The notes beneath the pieces were generated by a model. That model had not been told where the DNA came from. It worked only from the letters and a program-made list of their open reading frames with translations, and ran no database searches. Both the position numbers and the translations under genes were made by a program. A DNA stretch of 37,720 bases from Clostridiales bacterium (lineage in GTDB: Bacteria > Bacillota > Clostridia > Lachnospirales > Lachnospiraceae), in NCBI GenBank assembly GCA_023663185.1, contig JAMPHY010000027.1, positions 1 to 37,720 of the forward strand. Direction: 5' to 3'. Shown one piece after another: positions 8,833-17,308 of the stretch; the stretch's first letter is position 1; each line of letters opens with the position of its first letter.

Positions 8833-8860
8833 ATTATATCAATTCCGCGCGATTAGTCAA
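8833..8860 (-). promoter_or_regulatory. promoter of the arabinofuranosidase-fumarase gene run
   Basis: On the minus strand, TTGACT (8855-8860), a 16-base spacer and TATAAT (8833-8838), about 43 bases before the GTG start of the GH51 gene. It immediately follows the stop codon of the FHA gene, so it separates the pilus operon from the metabolic run. I see no hairpin terminator between the two. Confidence 0.7.
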
Positions 8861-8864
8861 TATT

Positions 8865-10253
8865 TCACCGGTAGCAATAATTAAGTTTTCCAAAACGAAT
8901 TTCATCTCCCGGCTCAATTTCCAACGTCTCGCTCGGCTCCATGCGCAATCCGTTTTTATATGTTCCATTCATTGAGTTCATATCGGTAAGGAATACTTTG
9001 CCGTCCTGTTTCTCAATCCGCGCATGAACCCGACTTACTGAAGCGTCCGTCAGCACACAGTCCACGCACCCCGCCATCTTTCCTATTGTAAACGGGAACT
9101 TTGTAAGCTCTATATGTCTTTTATTTTTATTATCCATTGCATATAACTTATATTCTATCTCCCGTATTCCCGAATCCATAAAGACGGTTTCAGTGCTTGC
9201 AACAGATTTATTCTCCAAAGTATATTTTTCATATACATATGTATTCATGTTTTTGTCAATGACATTTTGTAAGTCAACCGGCTTTTCTTCCCGAAATTCG
9301 TCTTCAATATCCCTTAGAAGCCGCTGTTCTTCGTTCTCCTTCTTCTTGCCTTTTCTTCCGGCTAAAATGACCTGCAGCGCAGAAAAGACAAGACACAGCC
9401 CCATGACTGCCATACAGCATATAATTAATAACGTCTCCCGCGGCGTCAATTCATAATTATTATAAATCCAGCATACCGCACCTATCCCGCATATCGACAC
9501 TACTGCAAAAATCGAATAATATATAGTATTTTTCTTATTCTCCGTACTGACTTTTGTTTCAGGTTTAGAATGACTGTTTTTACAGTCTGTCTCCGTTATG
9601 ACGGCAGCCTCTTCATTTATAGCGCCTATTTCCTCAATATTTTTCTCTGCAAAATTATTCTCTACAAACGTCTTTGTATCAACCGCCATCGGCACGGCGC
9701 TTACATCTTGCGGCTCGTCGAAAAGCGCAAGCGCATCTGTAATAGAAAAAAATTTACTCTCCGCCATCTCATAGACCTGATAAATAATGTCCGCCAATTT
9801 CTGATTACCCGTATCCGTATGGTTAAGCAGAAAGTCCATAAGCGGCTCGTACCGATTATCACCTGACGTATCTGCTGCAGGATAGTATAGTCCGAAAAAT
9901 TTTTTAGATGTAAAATCATAGAAAATACAGTCCTGCCGCAGCAGCAAACCGCTTTCTTCCATAAAAAACTGCCCCAGATTGCGATATATCATATCCATCT
10001 GGGAGAAAAAATCCCTGACCTGTTCATAAGACATTTTCTTCCCCTGATACAAAGTTTCAAGCGTCACTTTAGAGCTGATATCATAGTAGAGATAAGTTTC
10101 ACTGTTTACATTCCTAACAGAACATTTCACTATTCCGTCTATTTTATTACAGGCAAGCATACTGTAGCGATAGCTTTCGCCTGCGTTAGCCTCGTCACAC
10201 TTCAAAATCATATAGTTATGTTTATAGTCTTTAAAATATTTTGCTTCTAACAT
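8865..10253 (-). CDS. DUF6382/FHA-domain membrane protein of the pilus cluster
   Basis: A 462-residue protein with three parts. Residues 1 to about 180 resemble the DUF6382 domain that I associate with FHA proteins of Firmicutes pilus clusters. Two membrane segments follow at about 245-290 (YSIFAVVSICGIGAVCWIY and LLIICCMAVMGLCLVFSAL). The C-terminal ~75 residues are a forkhead-associated domain (FTIGKMAGCVDCVLTDASVSRVHARI, then TDMNSMNGTYKNGLRM), with the conserved Ser/Arg/His and Asn-Gly that bind phosphothreonine. The termini should face the cytoplasm. I chose the ATG at 10251-10253, preceded by AAGGA at 9 bases. It is the last gene of the Tad operon. It may tie pilus assembly to Ser/Thr phosphorylation, but no kinase is visible here. 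Confidence 0.85.
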   Translation of the reverse strand: MLEAKYFKDYKHNYMILKCDEANAGESYRYSMLACNKIDGIVKCSVRNVNSETYLYYDISSKVTLETLYQGKKMSYEQVRDFFSQMDMIYRNLGQFFMEESGLLLRQDCIFYDFTSKKFFGLYYPAADTSGDNRYEPLMDFLLNHTDTGNQKLADIIYQVYEMAESKFFSITDALALFDEPQDVSAVPMAVDTKTFVENNFAEKNIEEIGAINEEAAVITETDCKNSHSKPETKVSTENKKNTIYYSIFAVVSICGIGAVCWIYNNYELTPRETLLIICCMAVMGLCLVFSALQVILAGRKGKKKENEEQRLLRDIEDEFREEKPVDLQNVIDKNMNTYVYEKYTLENKSVASTETVFMDSGIREIEYKLYAMDNKNKRHIELTKFPFTIGKMAGCVDCVLTDASVSRVHARIEKQDGKVFLTDMNSMNGTYKNGLRMEPSETLEIEPGDEIRFGKLNYCYR

Positions 10254-10327
10254 GCTTCTGTTCCTTTCACTCCTCTTTACTTTATTCTGTCGGCTTAGTA
10301 TCTGTCGTCTTAATATCATCTTTCTGC

Positions 10328-10780
10328 CTAGTGTAAAAGATTTTCCGCCATTCTAAAACTGCGGATTAATTTAGTCGGATTAATCTCCCACGCTTTAGCT
10401 TCTGTCTGAATATGCCAGCCGTCTGCGTTGAACATGGTAAAAAAATGTTTAAACGGTACTCTTACGCTGCATTCTGCATATATTTTTACTTCATTTCCAT
10501 GCTGCCCTGCGCTAGCTTCCACCCTATCTGCTCCAAAATATTTCCTGCCAAACTGTCCCGCCATATGTGAATTAATATAGCTTACCGCCGCGCCTTCCTC
10601 TTTCTGAATACTCCCGCGCAGGCATAGTGCATACGAGTCTTGATATAGGACGCATTTATCATATGAGTAGAAAGATATGTAGATTAAAAAAACAAAAATA
10701 AAAATAACCCACGGCATAATGAAACTTGCTTCTAATGTCATATAGGCATTTACAGATATACCATTTATTTTCTTAAACAA
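10328..10780 (-). CDS. TadE-like minor pilin / pseudopilin
   Basis: A 150-residue protein with a short basic N-terminus, then AYMTLEASFIMPWVIFIFVFLIYISFY, the TadE-type segment in which a Glu follows the start of the hydrophobic helix (positions about 13-40). The rest is a small extracytoplasmic domain ending with a basic tail. It may be a minor pilus subunit or pilus-anchoring pseudopilin. The start is TTG, with GGGGTGA 7 bases upstream, overlapping the preceding A24 peptidase gene by 8 bases. The FHA gene follows. Confidence 0.8.
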   Translation of the reverse strand: MFKKINGISVNAYMTLEASFIMPWVIFIFVFLIYISFYSYDKCVLYQDSYALCLRGSIQKEEGAAVSYINSHMAGQFGRKYFGADRVEASAGQHGNEVKIYAECSVRVPFKHFFTMFNADGWHIQTEAKAWEINPTKLIRSFRMAENLLH

Positions 10781-11222
10781 AAAAACTCACCCCCATTCCG
10801 ATTGCTAAGAACGGCACCAATGGCAGCCTGCTGTTTCTGCCCGCCTTACAAAATACTATTAAAATCAGGGCAAATACAGATGACGCAATCAGTCCAATAC
10901 ATATAATAAGAGAACATCTGCCAAATCCCAGCGACAGTCCTAAGAATACAATAAGCAGCCCGTCGCCATATCCTATCTTTTCTCCTGTACAGAAACTAAG
11001 CAAGAGAAAGAAAACTCCCGGCATTACTGATACTGCCATTTCTAATATAAACAGCTCTCCTTTGCATATCTGCCATATATTGATTCCTAACGCCGCCGAA
11101 AATCCTATCAGCAGTATAATAAGCGGAACTTCTTTTTTCTTTATGTCAATAGCTGAACATATACATAGCACAAGCAGAACCGTTATATTAATAAACATGT
11201 TTCCTATCTGCACCTTGCACAT
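10773..11222 (-). CDS. second A24-family prepilin peptidase
   Basis: A 149-residue, almost wholly hydrophobic protein with about five membrane segments. The two aspartates of the A24 (type IV prepilin peptidase) family are present: Asp26 in SAIDIKKKEVP and Asp87 in the GYGD motif (GEKIGYGDGLLIVFLGLSLGF). There is no methyltransferase domain, as in TadV/CpaA. The ATG at 11222 has GGAGGAAGGGGGAG before it and overlaps the preceding gene by 19 bases. This is the second such peptidase in the operon (see the one at 18302). Lying between two TadE-like genes, it may serve those minor subunits rather than the Flp pilin; this is inference. Confidence 0.85.
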   Translation of the reverse strand: MCKVQIGNMFINITVLLVLCICSAIDIKKKEVPLIILLIGFSAALGINIWQICKGELFILEMAVSVMPGVFFLLLSFCTGEKIGYGDGLLIVFLGLSLGFGRCSLIICIGLIASSVFALILIVFCKAGRNSRLPLVPFLAIGMGVSFFV

Positions 11223-12124
11223 CTCCCCCTTCCTCCTACCTGCGATAACGGTATAGTATAAATAGTCCTCTTTAATCCGGAGCAGTTAAGCTTTGTATGA
11301 TAACTGCTGCCCTGAGCGGTAATATATACCGTTTCTTGCGGATAAGCGCCGCACATTTCACATGGATAATATTTTCCACCGGATTGATTTCTCTTATCTG
11401 TTATATTCTCCATCTCGACGGAAGTAACAGAGAGATTCAGGTGCGTACAGTTTCGATTGGTATGGTACACCGTCCCTGTTTCCGTCACATAGACCATCGG
11501 CTCATCGCTTGTAAAATCGCTGATTCCCATTTCCACATCATAACCTGTCCACATTCTTGCATAATAACGCTGACACATATTGAAGTTCTCAAATCCAAGA
11601 ATCGCAATTAACGGCTGCACCTGATAGTTTAAACATATCTCTACAATATCGTTATTCTCCGCAATTACTGTTCCGTCATATCTAATGCCGCCCGCTCCGC
11701 TTTTTATGCACGACTTATTCAAATACTCTGCTCCCACATAATCTTCAATTTCCCCTCTGACATACAACCAAGAAACCGCCATTGAAGCAATTCCTTCTAT
11801 TTCATTTGGCAGCACATTCCCGATTGACTTTTCATAGGCGTAGCCGTAAAACGCAATTTTGTTACCGACTTGATGAAGCGCGGCGCTAAGCCTGCTCTGA
11901 GCTCCGATAATGTTCATCACATAAATCAGATTGACTATCAGAAAAATAAATAGCGGCAATGCAAACGCGGCTTCAACCGTCATGGACGCCTTATACTTTC
12001 GTGAGGTAAAAGATGACGCCCTCTTTATCAGTCCTGTTCGGTGAAGAACATTAAGACATGTCCGGAGAGAATTTGCTGTCGAATTATTTTTATTTGAATT
12101 TTGTGACTGTAAAAAGGGCATCAT
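11204..12124 (-). CDS. TadE-like pseudopilin with two C-terminal Cys/His modules
   Basis: A 306-residue protein. A basic N-terminal tail (1-46) precedes the TadE-type segment SMTVEAAFALPLFIFLIVNLIYV (about 48-70). An extracytoplasmic domain runs to about 215. Two similar modules of about 45 residues follow: VYVTETGTVYHTNRNCTHLN..YPCEMC and VYITAQGSSYHTKLNCSGLK..CARC. Each has the pattern V-Y-x-T-x-x-G-x-x-Y-H-x4-C followed by C-x2-C. The pattern suggests metal or disulfide sites outside the membrane. The start is ATG with AAGGAGG six bases upstream. It follows the DUF5702 gene by 11 bases. It is longer than ordinary TadE proteins because of the added modules. Confidence 0.8.
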   Translation of the reverse strand: MMPFLQSQNSNKNNSTANSLRTCLNVLHRTGLIKRASSFTSRKYKASMTVEAAFALPLFIFLIVNLIYVMNIIGAQSRLSAALHQVGNKIAFYGYAYEKSIGNVLPNEIEGIASMAVSWLYVRGEIEDYVGAEYLNKSCIKSGAGGIRYDGTVIAENNDIVEICLNYQVQPLIAILGFENFNMCQRYYARMWTGYDVEMGISDFTSDEPMVYVTETGTVYHTNRNCTHLNLSVTSVEMENITDKRNQSGGKYYPCEMCGAYPQETVYITAQGSSYHTKLNCSGLKRTIYTIPLSQVGGRGRCARCR

Positions 12125-12135
12125 CTTTTACCTCC

Positions 12136-13572
12136 TTAGTAATATCCATATAACCGCTCCATTTCATATCTGTAGCCGAAGCTGCTTTTAACCGCTAGTC
12201 TTGCCTTATATGTATCGAAGCAGCCGTCTATGCGAAACTCACTGTTCCCCGGAGTCTTTCGGATATCCATCTCCATAATATCCATAGCGCGAAAGGTCAT
12301 ATCATGTGAATCCATAAGAAATAGCATAACTTCCAGATATTCTTTATAGCTTAAGCCTCTACCATTATCATCACTATCCTTAAGACTCCCCTTGACATTC
12401 TTAATACTGTTGATTCCCGTCTTCCAATCAGCAGACGTCTTATAAATAGGCACGCGCCCTCCATTAAGTAAGTCTTTTACGTCCTGAAGGCTCTCCACAT
12501 ACGCCCATGCAAATAAAATCAAATACTTTACAGGCTCGGCAAGTTCAGGACTAAGCGTTACAGCCGCAAGCGTAAGCGCCATTGCTTCTGCCTCGGCAAC
12601 TTTAGCGCTGTCGGATAGAATATAAAGCACGTTAGCGGCTTCTCTCCATTTAAGCAGCTTCTTTGCCACATACTCAAGGTTCTTCCAGTCTGTATCTTTT
12701 CCTGCGATTATGTACTCAATCTGATACTGCAAAACGGATTCCTCCTTTTCTTTTCCGTAGTAGCCGCATTTTTCAAATAAATAGGCAAGAAAAAGAAGGT
12801 CGTTTGATTCTCCGGCAATCTGCTTAGCCTCTTCGCAAGTTCCGCTTCCCTGAAAAAGAGTCCGGGAAGATACATATTGTTCCGGCACAATCTTTACCGT
12901 AGAAATACTTTCTATGTTATCCACTACGAGATTCAGCACTCCTATACTGCGCGTCGCATTGGCGATATCCGCCGGATTATTAAGCGGCACCTCTTCGTAC
13001 ATGCCTTCTCCTACCTCTTGAAGCGGCAGTCCGATTTCATCAATACGCGCCTGAAATCCGTCTCTTTCGCCGGCAACGTCCCGCGTTTCCATTTGATAAT
13101 GTTCGGTCATAGATACATTGTCCGTAAGTCTCATCAGCAGATTTCCTAACGGATAATCCGCCATATAATCGCTAATCTGTCTCTTTATCACATCGCCGTC
13201 ATCATCAGAGGCGATAGAATATTCAGTAAGTTCTACGCTCTCCACGCTCATGTTAAGAAAATCCCTTGTCCTTTGAAATAAATTGCCGCTTTGATATTGC
13301 AGATTTTCCTGAATATATTTTTTCAGATGTTCCTCTGTATTGGCAATCGAGGGCAGGCTTCCCCCATAGGAAGTATCTACAAACAGCAAGTCATACTGAT
13401 TAAGCAACTCTCTATGGTATTCCGCCAGAATGGAATTCATGCCGATATCCGCCACGCACTCGAATTTCATTCTTATCGCACTGATTCGTGCCCCTTCTAT
13501 TACCGTGAATACAAGGGACAGAATCAATGTCAGCGATAATGACAAAAAAACTGTTATATATCCTTTTCTCAT
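12136..13572 (-). CDS. DUF5702-type pilus cluster protein (TadG-like)
   Basis: A 478-residue protein with one clear N-terminal membrane segment (ITVFLSLSLTLILSLVFTVIEGARI) and a large, mostly helical extracytoplasmic domain. It resembles the DUF5702 proteins found in Lachnospiraceae Tad clusters. The arrangement, a pilin-like N-terminus with a large outer domain, recalls TadG. An internal hydrophobic stretch near 345-370 may be a second membrane segment or a buried helix. The ATG overlaps the stop of the flp gene (ATGA), so translation is probably coupled. The exact role is unknown; a minor pilin or assembly factor is likely. Confidence 0.8.
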   Translation of the reverse strand: MRKGYITVFLSLSLTLILSLVFTVIEGARISAIRMKFECVADIGMNSILAEYHRELLNQYDLLFVDTSYGGSLPSIANTEEHLKKYIQENLQYQSGNLFQRTRDFLNMSVESVELTEYSIASDDDGDVIKRQISDYMADYPLGNLLMRLTDNVSMTEHYQMETRDVAGERDGFQARIDEIGLPLQEVGEGMYEEVPLNNPADIANATRSIGVLNLVVDNIESISTVKIVPEQYVSSRTLFQGSGTCEEAKQIAGESNDLLFLAYLFEKCGYYGKEKEESVLQYQIEYIIAGKDTDWKNLEYVAKKLLKWREAANVLYILSDSAKVAEAEAMALTLAAVTLSPELAEPVKYLILFAWAYVESLQDVKDLLNGGRVPIYKTSADWKTGINSIKNVKGSLKDSDDNGRGLSYKEYLEVMLFLMDSHDMTFRAMDIMEMDIRKTPGNSEFRIDGCFDTYKARLAVKSSFGYRYEMERLYGYY

Positions 13573-13757
13573 GACATTATCGTGTTGCTGTCTGAGGTGA
13601 TTTTATTAAATACGCTCTCAACCAGACTGCGAAGCTGCGATTTAAATATAATTACCAGGCCAACCAATACCACGATAATAAGAATAATTTCTACCGTTCC
13701 CATTCCATCTTCTTCTCTTAAAAAATCTTTAAACCCCTTTAGTTTTCTTTTACCCAT
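13569..13757 (-). CDS. flp: Flp-type pilin (major pilus subunit)
   Basis: A 62-residue prepilin. The leader is MGKRKLKGFKDFLREEDG and the predicted cleavage is after Gly18, giving a mature start MGTVEIILIIVVLVGLVIIF with Glu at position +5, as in type IV pilins. The hydrophobic helix forms the filament core and the C-terminus is very short, as in Flp pilins and the Flp1-like family. GGAGA lies 9 bases before the ATG. It follows tadC by 41 bases and precedes the DUF5702 gene with an overlap. It should be cleaved by one of the two A24 peptidases in the operon. Confidence 0.92.
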   Translation of the reverse strand: MGKRKLKGFKDFLREEDGMGTVEIILIIVVLVGLVIIFKSQLRSLVESVFNKITSDSNTIMS

Positions 13758-13798
13758 GACTCTTTTCTCCTTTACTAATTCTACTTTTACAAATCAAC

Positions 13799-15307
13799 TC
13801 AAAATGAACAGAACGCCGGAAACATTATAATTACCATGACGATACAGAGCATCATCATCATTGGCATAAGAAGCTTGGTTCCGGCTTCTTCCCCCAATCT
13901 TCTGGCGGTATTCTTCCTTTCTTCAAATGCGCTCGCCGCTTCCTGCCGCAGCATCATAAGCATATCGTTGCTGCCTTTTCGTATATTCTGTGACAAAAGC
14001 GCGCCCAGCTTCATATATGGCTGCAGCTGACATCTTTTTCCCAATCGCGCATACGCCTCCGTCTCCGAAATACCGCTTTGTAATTCGTTTACAAGCAACA
14101 GGATTTCTTCATAAGCATATCTTTTTTTGTCCGAATTTCCTTTTCTTTTATAATCCTCCCCCATCTTGTAGAAAGTTTTTCTAATGGACAAGCCCGCGCC
14201 CATATATAGCGTTACCTTGCTAACTACTTCCGGATAATCCAGCAATAATTCCTTTTTACGTTTCTCTAAATCTTTCTCTACGTCCTTCACTTTAGAAAAA
14301 TATATCAGTATAGAAGCGGCACACATGAGAAGAAAGAAATATCCGCTGTTGTCTTCAATCACCTCCTTCCAGATAACATTTTTGTTCTCTATATTATCCG
14401 GCAATATCATGACGCCGCCTGTTCTGCTCGCCTGATTTTGTTCTTCCAAAGACGCTTCAATGCTCTGCAATAATTGTTCCTCTCTGGTAAAAACCGCCGG
14501 TTGTACCTGAACCGGAAAGATTTCCTCATATTCTATTCCGTCATAACGCAGTATCGCCCGCAAAGTCACTATCTGCGCCTCTTCCAGCTCCCTATTATTA
14601 ACTTCGCCGTCAGTATGGATAATAGCGTAACTGCCGCTTTCCCATTCTATCTTGAATGGATAGCCCTCTATTTCGCTTGCCAGATTAAGATTCTTTGTTA
14701 CCGTCTCCAAGCTTTCGTTATCCCCTTTTATGATTTCCGCAAGGTTTTCTATAAATTTCTGATGAAGCAGTTCAATTTCCTCATGCGTGTATTTTTGCTC
14801 TTCCACGGTATAAGTAATGTTTTCAGGCTCGTTTCCTTCTATCTTTGCCGTCAGCGCCACTTCTATGCCACCCTGTCCATAACTTTTTCTGTTAATATAA
14901 TTTCCTTCCTTAATGAGTCCGCCCGTCTGCGCGCTTACCGCCACGCATAGCGAAAGAATATTTCCTACAAAAAGCACAAGCAGAGTAGTCGAATACTGCT
15001 TTATATAAAATTCATTTAACTGTTGCTTCTGTGACAATGACGGATGCAGAAGCTTTAAGTCTTTTCCCAGCTTACTTTTATGAAGTTGTTCTTTACTTCT
15101 CCAACTTCTCCCTATACCTTTGCCTATGCTTTTTCTTAAGAATTTTTCTTTCTGCCGTATACACCATATGGCTGCCTTTATAAAGTATTTCTCCCACGCT
15201 TTCGGCTTTTCTTCCCCCTGCTTCATATACTCAGCCGCATTTTCCGTTCGGGATACCATAAACAGTATAAGAAACAAAACCAACACAACAAGATATACAT
15301 AAATCAT
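13799..15307 (-). CDS. tadC: TadC-like pilus platform protein with large extracytoplasmic insert
   Basis: A 502-residue inner-membrane protein. An N-terminal membrane segment (1-20) is followed by a basic cytoplasmic stretch and a second segment (STTLLVLFVGNILSLCVAVSA, about 107-127). Then comes an Asp/Glu-rich domain of about 190 residues predicted to lie outside, and a third segment (FFLLMCAASILIYF, about 328-342). The C-terminal ~150 residues are a T2SSF-like platform domain (DYPEVVSKVTLYMGAGLSIRKTFYKMG ... LGEEAGTKLLMPMMMMLCIVMVIIMFP). The last part matches TadC. Ordinary TadC proteins are about 300 residues, so the outer domain is an unusual addition. It is 32 bases downstream of tadB. 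Confidence 0.85.
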   Translation of the reverse strand: MIYVYLVVLVLFLILFMVSRTENAAEYMKQGEEKPKAWEKYFIKAAIWCIRQKEKFLRKSIGKGIGRSWRSKEQLHKSKLGKDLKLLHPSLSQKQQLNEFYIKQYSTTLLVLFVGNILSLCVAVSAQTGGLIKEGNYINRKSYGQGGIEVALTAKIEGNEPENITYTVEEQKYTHEEIELLHQKFIENLAEIIKGDNESLETVTKNLNLASEIEGYPFKIEWESGSYAIIHTDGEVNNRELEEAQIVTLRAILRYDGIEYEEIFPVQVQPAVFTREEQLLQSIEASLEEQNQASRTGGVMILPDNIENKNVIWKEVIEDNSGYFFLLMCAASILIYFSKVKDVEKDLEKRKKELLLDYPEVVSKVTLYMGAGLSIRKTFYKMGEDYKRKGNSDKKRYAYEEILLLVNELQSGISETEAYARLGKRCQLQPYMKLGALLSQNIRKGSNDMLMMLRQEAASAFEERKNTARRLGEEAGTKLLMPMMMMLCIVMVIIMFPAFCSF

Positions 15308-15339
15308 AATAATCCCCCATTCTTATGCCGCCTGCCCAT

Positions 15340-16119
15340 CTATACTTCTATCTCCACCAATCTCCTTGAAATCATAAACGCCGCAAGATATACAATAAGG
15401 CAGACTGTCATAACAATGATTCCCGTCAGATTATGATATAGCGCGTCAAAAAATCCCTTCGACGTCATTTCTATGTAGATAATTATTAAAAACGGAACTA
15501 CATTCATAATCTTCTGCTCCATTTTCTTAGCGCTTACTATAACCTGTATCTCTTTATCCACCGCGATTTTCTGCTCAATGGTATCCGCCGTCTGCGCCAA
15601 AATCTCCGTCATATTGCCGCCGCTTCGCTTGGCAATCATAAAAACATCGGCAAACTGCATAATGTCCGGCACATGACTTCTAACTCCCAAATCATACAGA
15701 AGTCTTTCTAATGTGATGTTATTATCCAAGCCCTTCGTGATATAGTCGATTTCACGGCAGATATAACTTTCGCTTCCATATAACATAGCCATGTCCCGAT
15801 ATGCTTCCCTAAATGCATTCTCTACGGAATACCCTGCCCGCTGGTTCGCCGACACAGACAATACCATATCCTTAAACTGTACATTAAGCTCTTGCTTCCT
15901 GCTTTTATTAAGCTCTTCTTTCTTCTCCTTAAAGAAAATAATGATAATCGGAGATAAAATAAGACACGCCCAGATAGAACGGTAGAAAAAATATCCTATA
16001 ACGGCTAAAATCAAGATAGCTTCGACCAAGCACGCTATCCACTCTTTGCCGTTTAAAATATATTTCTCATAGTCCGTTCCCGTCCGTCTGTATTCCTGCG
16101 TTTTTAAGCTTCTCAACAT
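15340..16119 (-). CDS. tadB: TadB-like pilus platform protein
   Basis: A 259-residue inner-membrane protein of the type II secretion F (T2SSF) family. Two segments near the N-terminus (about 28-65) are followed by the cytoplasmic helical T2SSF domain (FKDMVLSVSANQRAGYSVENAFREAYRDM, then FADVFMIAKRSGGNMTEILAQTADTIEQK) and two C-terminal membrane segments. It forms the platform contacted by the TadA ATPase. The ATG has AAGGAG 9 bases upstream and lies inside the 3' end of tadA (53-base overlap). It is paired with tadC just downstream. Confidence 0.92.
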   Translation of the reverse strand: MLRSLKTQEYRRTGTDYEKYILNGKEWIACLVEAILILAVIGYFFYRSIWACLILSPIIIIFFKEKKEELNKSRKQELNVQFKDMVLSVSANQRAGYSVENAFREAYRDMAMLYGSESYICREIDYITKGLDNNITLERLLYDLGVRSHVPDIMQFADVFMIAKRSGGNMTEILAQTADTIEQKIAVDKEIQVIVSAKKMEQKIMNVVPFLIIIYIEMTSKGFFDALYHNLTGIIVMTVCLIVYLAAFMISRRLVEIEV

Positions 16120-17308
16120 AACTGAGTTCTCCTTTTTTACTTAGTTCTCCTAATACCCGACCGTCCGCGGCTTCTCCGTTTTCTTTAAAACGGTAGAGTG
16201 TATTAAGTTTGATTTCACCGTCCTCAAAGCCGAGAACTTCCACGATTTCCAGAACCTTTCTGGATTTATCCCTCAGCCGTCCGAGGTGGATTATGATATC
16301 AATACCTGAAGCAATCTGCTGTTTTATGGCGTTAAGCGGCAAATCCATTCCCATTAAAATCATATTTTCCAATCTGTAAAGCATGTCCTTAGAGCTATTG
16401 GCGTGTCCTGTGGACATAGAGCCGTCATGTCCCGTATTTAAGCATTGCATCATGTCAAAGGCTTCACCGCCCCTGACCTCACCGACTATTATCCTGTCGG
16501 GGCGCATTCTAAGAGACGATTTAATCAGTTCCCTAATCGTAATCTCCCTACACCCCTCCACGTTCGCATTCCTTGTTTCCAACCTGACTATATTAGGAAC
16601 ATTTAAAATCTGCAGTTCAGCGCTATCCTCAATGGTAATAATTCTTTCTTCCTTCGGGATATAATTAGACAGCGCGTTTAAGAAAGTCGTCTTACCGGAG
16701 CCGGTTCCGCCGCTGATAAAAATATTGTATCCCGCCTTAACCAAGCTCTCTAACCAGACACATACATCTTCCGGAACAGAACCGAATGAAATCAAGTCCT
16801 GCATGGTAATAGGCTTGTCCGGAAATCTTCTTATCGTGACAATCGGACCATTCAACGCTATCGGATTTAAAACCACATTAACCCTAGCTCCGTTTTTTAA
16901 TCTTGCGTCCACAATAGGCGAAGCCTCGTTGACAACCCTGTTGCACTCTGCTACAATCTGCTGGATTACGTCGATTAATTTTTCCTTACTTTCAAATTTC
17001 AAGTCGGAATGAATTAATCTGCCCTTTTTCTCGATAAAAATCTCTTCCGGTCCGTTAATCATTATTTCCGTAATCTCCGTATCGTCGATAAGCGCCTGTA
17101 AAACGTCTAATTTTCTGACTGCGTGGAAAAGTTCTTTCCTAAGACTCTCTTTCTCGGCAAGCGTCATTGAGCGCTTTTTCCCTTCTCTGATAAGCAGCTC
17201 GTCAATAAGCTCCTGAATTTCTTCGTCCGACATTTCTTTAGAATAGTCTATGCTTGCCGCAAGCGTCTCCCGTAATTCTTTTCTGGTCTCAATTTGCTTG
17301 ATTTTCAT
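16067..17308 (-). CDS. tadA: TadA/CpaF secretion ATPase
   Basis: A 413-residue hexameric ATPase that powers Flp pilus extension and possibly retraction. The N-terminal helical domain is followed by the EIMINGPEEIFIEKKG signature, DARLKNGARVNVVLNP, Walker A GGTGSGKTT at about 200-208, an Asp box ITIEDSAELQI, and Walker B DRIIVGEVRGGEAFDM with the His box HDGSMSTGHAN. All catalytic motifs are intact. I chose the ATG at 17306-17308 (MKIKQIETRK), preceded by AGGGTGA, rather than the start 13 codons upstream. It overlaps the end of tadZ by 20 bases. Confidence 0.97.
   Translation of the reverse strand: MKIKQIETRKELRETLAASIDYSKEMSDEEIQELIDELLIREGKKRSMTLAEKESLRKELFHAVRKLDVLQALIDDTEITEIMINGPEEIFIEKKGRLIHSDLKFESKEKLIDVIQQIVAECNRVVNEASPIVDARLKNGARVNVVLNPIALNGPIVTIRRFPDKPITMQDLISFGSVPEDVCVWLESLVKAGYNIFISGGTGSGKTTFLNALSNYIPKEERIITIEDSAELQILNVPNIVRLETRNANVEGCREITIRELIKSSLRMRPDRIIVGEVRGGEAFDMMQCLNTGHDGSMSTGHANSSKDMLYRLENMILMGMDLPLNAIKQQIASGIDIIIHLGRLRDKSRKVLEIVEVLGFEDGEIKLNTLYRFKENGEAADGRVLGELSKKGELSYVEKLKNAGIQTDGNGL

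Noticed and set aside
8080-8856. Plus-strand 258-residue open frame
   Set aside because: It lies antisense to the well-supported GH51 gene, has no recognisable domain, and its composition is that of a shadow frame.
10773-11222. Treating the second A24 protein as a broken duplicate
   Set aside because: Both catalytic aspartates and the GxGD motif are intact and the reading frame is complete, so it is kept as a functional gene.
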